Positions 60,288 through 64,000 of a stretch of DNA of 64,000 bases are shown piece by piece (position 1 is the stretch's first letter; each line of letters opens with the position of its first letter). The notes beneath the pieces are model-generated. The model made no database searches and was not told the origin of the DNA. It saw only the letters and a program-made list of their open reading frames with translations. The position numbers and the translations under genes are program-made. The DNA is from Bacillota bacterium (GTDB lineage Bacteria; Bacillota; Clostridia; Lachnospirales; Lachnospiraceae), in the NCBI GenBank assembly GCA_023418475.1, contig JAEZZO010000004.1:90281-154280 (forward strand), written 5' to 3'.

Positions 60288-61217
60288 ATGAAAATAGATA
60301 GGTTAATAGCAATTATTATGGTTTTGCTGGAGCATGAAAAAATCAGCGCCAAGGATTTGGCTGAAAGGTTCGAGGTTACACCACGAACAATTTATCGCGA
60401 TTTGGATACTATTAATCAGGCGGGTATTCCTATTCTGTCAACCTCCGGTCCCGGCGGTGGAGTGGAAATTCTTAAGACATATAAAGTTGAAAAACGATTA
60501 TTTTCCACATCAGACATAACTACATTGCTTATGGGATTAGGAAGTATTCAATCCAACCTTCCAAGTAATGAAATCGTAGGTACTCTTGCTAAAATAAAGG
60601 GGATGATACCTCTCGAAAAACAAAAAGATTTTGACTTTCGAGCGAACCAAATAAAAATTGATGTGACCCCGTGGCTTTATGCAGGAAACTTATCCGATAC
60701 GATTGAGCTTATAAAAATTGCAATGGAACAGCATCAACTTTTATGCTTTGATTATAGAGATATTAAAAATCAAAAGAGCAGACGTGAAATTGAACCATAT
60801 CGTCTGTTGCTAAAGGGTGAGGACTGGTATATTCAGGGATATTGCATAGGACGTGATGATTTCAGAACCTTTAAGCTTTTAAGAATGCAAAATGTATGTA
60901 TCTTAGAACAATCATTTGAAATTCGTGATTTTCCTTTTAAAAAAATGGATTCCGTATTTTTTAATGATAAGACACTGGTTCCAGCTAAATTACGAATTCA
61001 TGAAGCTATAAGGGATGCAATAGTTACTCGTTTCGGGGAAGACTGCTTAACTCCGGACGGAACAGAACACTATATGGCTAATGTTCATTTACCCATTGAT
61101 GATTTGTCATGTAGTTATATAATGAGTTTTGGGGGCAAAATTGTGTGCCTTGAACCAAAAAATTTAAAAGAAAAAATTCAAAAAATTTCGGAAGAAATTT
61201 ATGACCAGTATCATTAA
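60288..61217 (+). CDS. WYL-domain transcriptional regulator (HTH_11, YafY-type)
   Basis: A 309-aa regulator: DeoR-like winged HTH (ISAKDLAERFEVTPRTIYRDLDTINQAGIPI), a GPGGGVEIL wing, then the WYL domain (YRDIKNQKSRREIEPYRLLLKGEDWYIQGYC pattern) and a C-terminal WCX-like extension. WYL domains sense nucleotides or other small ligands. GGAAGTGG precedes ATG 60288. It is divergent from the flavin-type oxidase that it presumably controls. Confidence 0.9.
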   Translation: MKIDRLIAIIMVLLEHEKISAKDLAERFEVTPRTIYRDLDTINQAGIPILSTSGPGGGVEILKTYKVEKRLFSTSDITTLLMGLGSIQSNLPSNEIVGTLAKIKGMIPLEKQKDFDFRANQIKIDVTPWLYAGNLSDTIELIKIAMEQHQLLCFDYRDIKNQKSRREIEPYRLLLKGEDWYIQGYCIGRDDFRTFKLLRMQNVCILEQSFEIRDFPFKKMDSVFFNDKTLVPAKLRIHEAIRDAIVTRFGEDCLTPDGTEHYMANVHLPIDDLSCSYIMSFGGKIVCLEPKNLKEKIQKISEEIYDQYH

Positions 61218-61357
61218 CATTCCTTTTATTAGCTGTCTATCACATTATTATTAGCATTGCTAGTTACTCTCTTATGCCCTATGCATTATATCTATGATGA
61301 AATAATGTCGTAAGTATAAACTAAAAATATTATAGTATGTATATAATCAGAGCTACT

Positions 61358-61529
61358 ATGTCGACGGGTAACACACTGAATCTAAAAGGCAACCGCAATT
61401 ATCCCTGTCGACATAATAGATAATAACGCGGAAACACCGCGGAATAATAAAAAATTCAGACCTAGAGTAGGGCAATGAACCACAAATCGCTTCATCTTAA
61501 CCGCCCCGTCTCAGGTCTATTTTTTTTTC
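61358..61529 (+). ncRNA. Candidate structured RNA, copy 2
   Basis: It has the same domain order as 59268-59432. TGTCGAC-GGGTAA pairs with TTATCCC-TGTCGACA around AAAGGCAACCGCAATTATCC. The middle hairpin is CGCGG/CCGCG, with the same position and shape as in copy 1 but a different sequence. The 3' domain closes with AGACCT/AGGTCT and is followed by nine T residues, an intrinsic terminator. TATAAT at 61342-61347 stands at the right distance to start transcription here. Confidence 0.6.
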
Positions 61530-61696
61530 ATTTCAGACCAGACCACGCATAGCTTCTAACAATTCAACACAGAAAAATCCAAGAAAAAATAAAGATAATA
61601 TTCGCGGGACGTGAATCCCGAGAATAAAGAAAATATAACAGAAATAGTTGGGGCACTTCGTAACAATAGCTAACAGAAGAAAGGATGGAAGAAAGA

Positions 61697-62002
61697 ATGA
61701 TAAACAAGAAGAATTCAAAAAATTTTGAGGTTACTTATACCACAGCATTTAGTGAAAATGGGGAGGATGCTTTTATAGCGATATCAACTCATCTAGAAGA
61801 AGAAATCGAAAAGGTCGTATTCCAATTATTTGGAGCAGGCCACCAAATTGGTTGTCATTGTGTTATGACAAAAAGGACATTCTACATAATTGTTGATGAG
61901 GATATTAAAATTAAAGCTCGAATGACAGGATATAAACATATTGGTGATGAATTACTTGGTAATATGAATAAGCTTATGCAAGAATATAATATAACACTGT
62001 AA
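61697..62002 (+). CDS. Hypothetical protein (101 aa)
   Basis: A soluble protein with strand-helix alternation: NFEVTYTTAFSENGEDAF, then HLEEEIEKVVFQLFGAGHQIGCHCVMTKRTF and a final helix ELLGNMNKLMQEYNITL. ATG 61697 is preferred to ATG 61685 because GGAAGAAAG precedes it. No family recognised. It lies between the RNA candidate and another small ORF, so it may belong to a short accessory operon ending at the terminator at 62220. Confidence 0.55.
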   Translation: MINKKNSKNFEVTYTTAFSENGEDAFIAISTHLEEEIEKVVFQLFGAGHQIGCHCVMTKRTFYIIVDEDIKIKARMTGYKHIGDELLGNMNKLMQEYNITL

Positions 62003-62014
62003 GAATTGCAGAAT

Positions 62015-62182
62015 ATGTATCGACATGATGAATCCTTGAAGAATGATGTGGAAATTTATAATCACAAATATCAATGTAAAGTGGTTTTATCCATTGAGGA
62101 TACGGATGTTGAATCATTTGATAAAGCAAGAAGTATTTTGGATACCATAAGCTTTCAGAGGATGAAGCCAAGAACAAATTAA
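62015..62182 (+). CDS. Hypothetical small protein (55 aa)
   Basis: The frame starts 12 bases after the previous stop and reads HDESLKNDVEIYNHKYQCKV, then VVLSIEDTDVESFDKARSIL, ending RMKPRTN. The ribosome site is weak. The text is protein-like, and the frame may be a separate small gene or the shifted tail of the preceding one. Function unknown. Confidence 0.35.
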   Translation: MYRHDESLKNDVEIYNHKYQCKVVLSIEDTDVESFDKARSILDTISFQRMKPRTN

Positions 62183-62219
62183 TACTGGAACGGATTTGAT
62201 AGTAGTACTATTACGCCAG

Positions 62220-62261
62220 CCTGTCATGTTAAGGATTTCTTATTTTTATGACAGGTTTTTT
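62220..62261 (+). terminator. Intrinsic terminator
   Basis: CCTGTCAT (62220-62227) pairs with ATGACAGG (62248-62255), followed by six T residues. Confidence 0.85.
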
Positions 62262-62413
62262 ATACACTGTCTGCAATTAATGGTAGAATTCATTAAGAAT
62301 GTGGCGTAAAATGGAAATTATTATCAAAAAAAAGCATTAAACCTTTAGTAGGACTATTAGGTGATTTATTAATTTAAATGTTGAAAAATTGGAGACATTT
62401 AGGGGGAGTAAAT

Positions 62414-62605
62414 ATGGATATGGAAGTCTTGGTTCATGAAGTGCCAGTTCGTTATATTGATGCATTCTTTGCATTTTGTGTACTTTTATACATTTGCTCC
62501 CAACATGATAAGGCCTATAAGGAGGATTGGTTTTCGGGAGCGATAAATCGTTGGTGTAATACAATTTTCACACCGCTTATAAATGGAGATGAATATGTTC
62601 TATAA
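62414..62605 (+). CDS. Hypothetical small protein (63 aa)
   Basis: Starts at ATG 62414, after AGGGGGAG, and has one hydrophobic segment (YIDAFFAFCVLLYICSQ). It ends ...FTPLINGDEYVL. No family recognised. The strong ribosome site supports expression. Confidence 0.45.
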   Translation: MDMEVLVHEVPVRYIDAFFAFCVLLYICSQHDKAYKEDWFSGAINRWCNTIFTPLINGDEYVL

Positions 62606-62773
62606 AAATATCAAAATGATTCTCTAAAATACAGACAATAGCGGGAAATATTTTTAGCAAGAATGTTATCTAATACTTCGATATATTAAATTCCATAATC
62701 CCCCTAATAGAGAGTGCTGATTTTTTTCGCTTGAGGCATTAAATGATAAATCAGAATTTGAAAGTGAGCTATA

Positions 62774-63262
62774 ATGATGAATATAGAATTTAAGAGTTTC
62801 AGTGATTTTTCAAAAGGAATATTATATAAACAATTGGTAGATAGTTATTCTTTTGATAGTAAATGGCAAGAGTACTTTGATAAAGACTGGAAAGACTATG
62901 ATGAATTCTTCTACGATAATTTACAATTTACTAATAATTGTGGTTTTGTTACCATTTTGAACGGCGAACCAATTGGACATATTTCATGGGACCCAAGAAA
63001 TTTGCCCGAATATGTAGAAATAGGTCATAACTGTATTGCATCTAAATATAAGGGAAATGGCTATGGGAAAAGACAACTTCAAGAGGCGGTTAATAGAATT
63101 CGACAGTATGATGGGCTTAAAAAAATAATTGTTGGTACAAATAGTAATCTAATCGCACCACATAATTATGAGAGTGTTGGTTTTAAGCTTTGTCAAAGAA
63201 GGAAAAATGAAAGCGATACTGTATTTTCAGGTGATTATCTTGACTATGTAATAATTTTATAA
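62774..63262 (+). CDS. GNAT-family N-acetyltransferase
   Basis: A 162-aa enzyme with the acetyl-CoA binding motif A in IASKYKGNGYGKRQLQEAV and the following PHNYESVGFKLCQRR. GNAT enzymes move an acetyl group to an amine on a small molecule or protein; the substrate cannot be told. The ribosome site (AAAGTGAG) is modest. Codon use is AT-rich like the rest of this accessory stretch. Confidence 0.85.
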   Translation: MMNIEFKSFSDFSKGILYKQLVDSYSFDSKWQEYFDKDWKDYDEFFYDNLQFTNNCGFVTILNGEPIGHISWDPRNLPEYVEIGHNCIASKYKGNGYGKRQLQEAVNRIRQYDGLKKIIVGTNSNLIAPHNYESVGFKLCQRRKNESDTVFSGDYLDYVIIL

Positions 63263-63389
63263 CGTGATGATAAATACTAAGTTATAAAGAAGATTAGCTT
63301 GCATTCGCCTTGGAATTTGAATATGTCACTTTGTATTTTGAGTGATAATACATATAGTTTGTATGAAAAATAATGAGAGGAATGGAACA

Positions 63390-63917
63390 ATGAAAGATAT
63401 TCCAATATACGACACTTTCTCTAAAATTGAGCCGATTACGAAAGGTATGTCAGGAGATAAAAAATATTATATTGAAACAGTGGATGGAAACTATTTATTA
63501 CTTCGTATTGCAGACTCTTCTGAGTACGTACAGAAAAAGACGGAGTATGAAGCAATGAAAGAAATGTATTCACGAAATGTGCCGATGCCTTTCCCTATTG
63601 ATTTTGGTATTTGTGACAATGGGGAATCTGTGTATACACTGCTTAGTTGGATTGAGGAAGTTGAAGTAGAAGCTATTTTGCCTTCCTTATCACCTAGAGA
63701 ACTATATCAATTGGGTTTAGAATCAGGTGAAATTCTTAGAAAGATACATACAGTTCAGGAAGGAGATGCTATTCCTGACTGGTCTGAGCGATACTACTCT
63801 GTTATAAACCCTCGCATAGAAGCATTTCACTCCGAAGGCGTTCATTTTCCGGGAGATACCATCATTTTAGGTTATCTTGAAAGCTTCCTGTATACTTTAA
63901 ATAGGTCAAGAAATTGA
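63390..63917 (+). pseudogene. Truncated aminoglycoside/macrolide phosphotransferase-family kinase
   Basis: Only 175 residues. The N-lobe is present (ITKGMSGDKKYYIETVDGNYLLLRI with the ATP-binding Lys region, then EYEAMKEMYSRNVPMPFP and YTLLSWIEEVEVE). The frame stops soon after the YLESFLY helix, before the catalytic HGD(x)xxxN loop and the metal-binding DxD that APH-type kinases need. Without them it cannot phosphorylate anything. Truncation lies next to a sequence with open minus frames reaching the window edge, suggesting an insertion. GAGAGG precedes ATG 63390. Confidence 0.65.
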
Positions 63918-63941
63918 CAATAAAAAATACCTCAAGTAAAT

Positions 63942-64000
63942 TTAGATTATTACTGACTCGGCCAGTTGGTAAAAATCCAAAGAATACGAGAGGTATCTAA
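63942..64000 (-). other. Right-edge sequence, possibly the 3' end of a minus-strand gene
   Basis: Two minus frames are open to the window end, one stopping at 63950 and one at 63942, so the reading cannot be decided. ATACCTC (near 63928) and GAGGTAT (near 63990) form an inverted pair. It could be the end of an insertion sequence that truncated the kinase gene. Confidence 0.25.

Noticed and set aside
61533..61718. 61-codon hydrophobic minus frame
   Set aside because: No ribosome site, and it overlaps the start of the 61697 gene on the other strand.
59446..64000. Prophage or integrative element
   Set aside because: No integrase, portal, capsid or attachment site was found; the stretch is accessory DNA with small unrelated genes.

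Overview
The window looks like chromosomal DNA of a low-GC, spore-forming, anaerobic Clostridia, most likely family Lachnospiraceae. The basis is a full-length pyruvate:ferredoxin oxidoreductase, SpoIID and a SpoIIQ-like protein, an M-box-controlled magnesium ATPase, a YesMN-type two-component system beside a carbohydrate ABC transporter, and strong AGGAGG ribosome sites that often precede TTG or GTG starts. The genus cannot be fixed from the sequence alone.

Layout. 1-6.4 kb: a truncated membrane protein, a small membrane protein, mtnN, then a MoxR / DUF58 / transglutaminase operon. 6.4-7.3 kb: spoIID (minus). 7.6-18.5 kb: two ABC-transporter plus two-component modules facing each other tail to tail, separated by a MITE-like element. 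19-22.7 kb: nifJ (PFOR). 23-26 kb: an L,D-transpeptidase and an MFS permease. 26.4-37.3 kb: a sugar-utilisation locus with a YesM/YesN sensor-regulator pair, a lipoprotein binding protein, two CUT1-type permeases, a GH39 enzyme and a DUF5060/DUF5605-type glycosidase. 37.5-40.6 kb: a methyltransferase-TPR protein, then an AT-rich stretch with a 53-aa membrane protein and a dead hsdR tail. 40.6-45.6 kb: a MATE transporter and mgtA, whose leader has an M-box, a terminator, a 31-codon ORF and a second hairpin; a tRNA-Gly(CCC) lies just upstream. 45.8-49.3 kb: a sigma factor with a DUF4179 partner and a SpoIIQ-like protein. 49.4-54.7 kb: niaR, a conserved small protein, an M15 peptidase lipoprotein, an HD-GYP protein, dnaX and ybaB. 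54.8-58.6 kb: a TetR-ABC cassette inserted between ybaB and recR. 58.7-64 kb: recR, then an accessory stretch with a WYL regulator / flavin-type oxidase pair, small unknown proteins, a GNAT and a truncated phosphotransferase.

The sequence is rich in small non-coding structure. I see at least six repeat classes in intergenic DNA. Several lie directly 3' of intrinsic terminators. The most interesting is a pair of roughly 165-170 nt copies (59268-59432 and 61358-61529). They share exact loops, while the middle hairpin keeps its shape with a different sequence in each copy, so they look like a structured RNA. The second highlight is the break of the usual dnaX-ybaB-recR order. A 19-bp copy of the recR start still overlaps the ybaB stop codon 3.9 kb upstream of the real recR, which now has its own promoter. 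The third is the layered mgtA leader.
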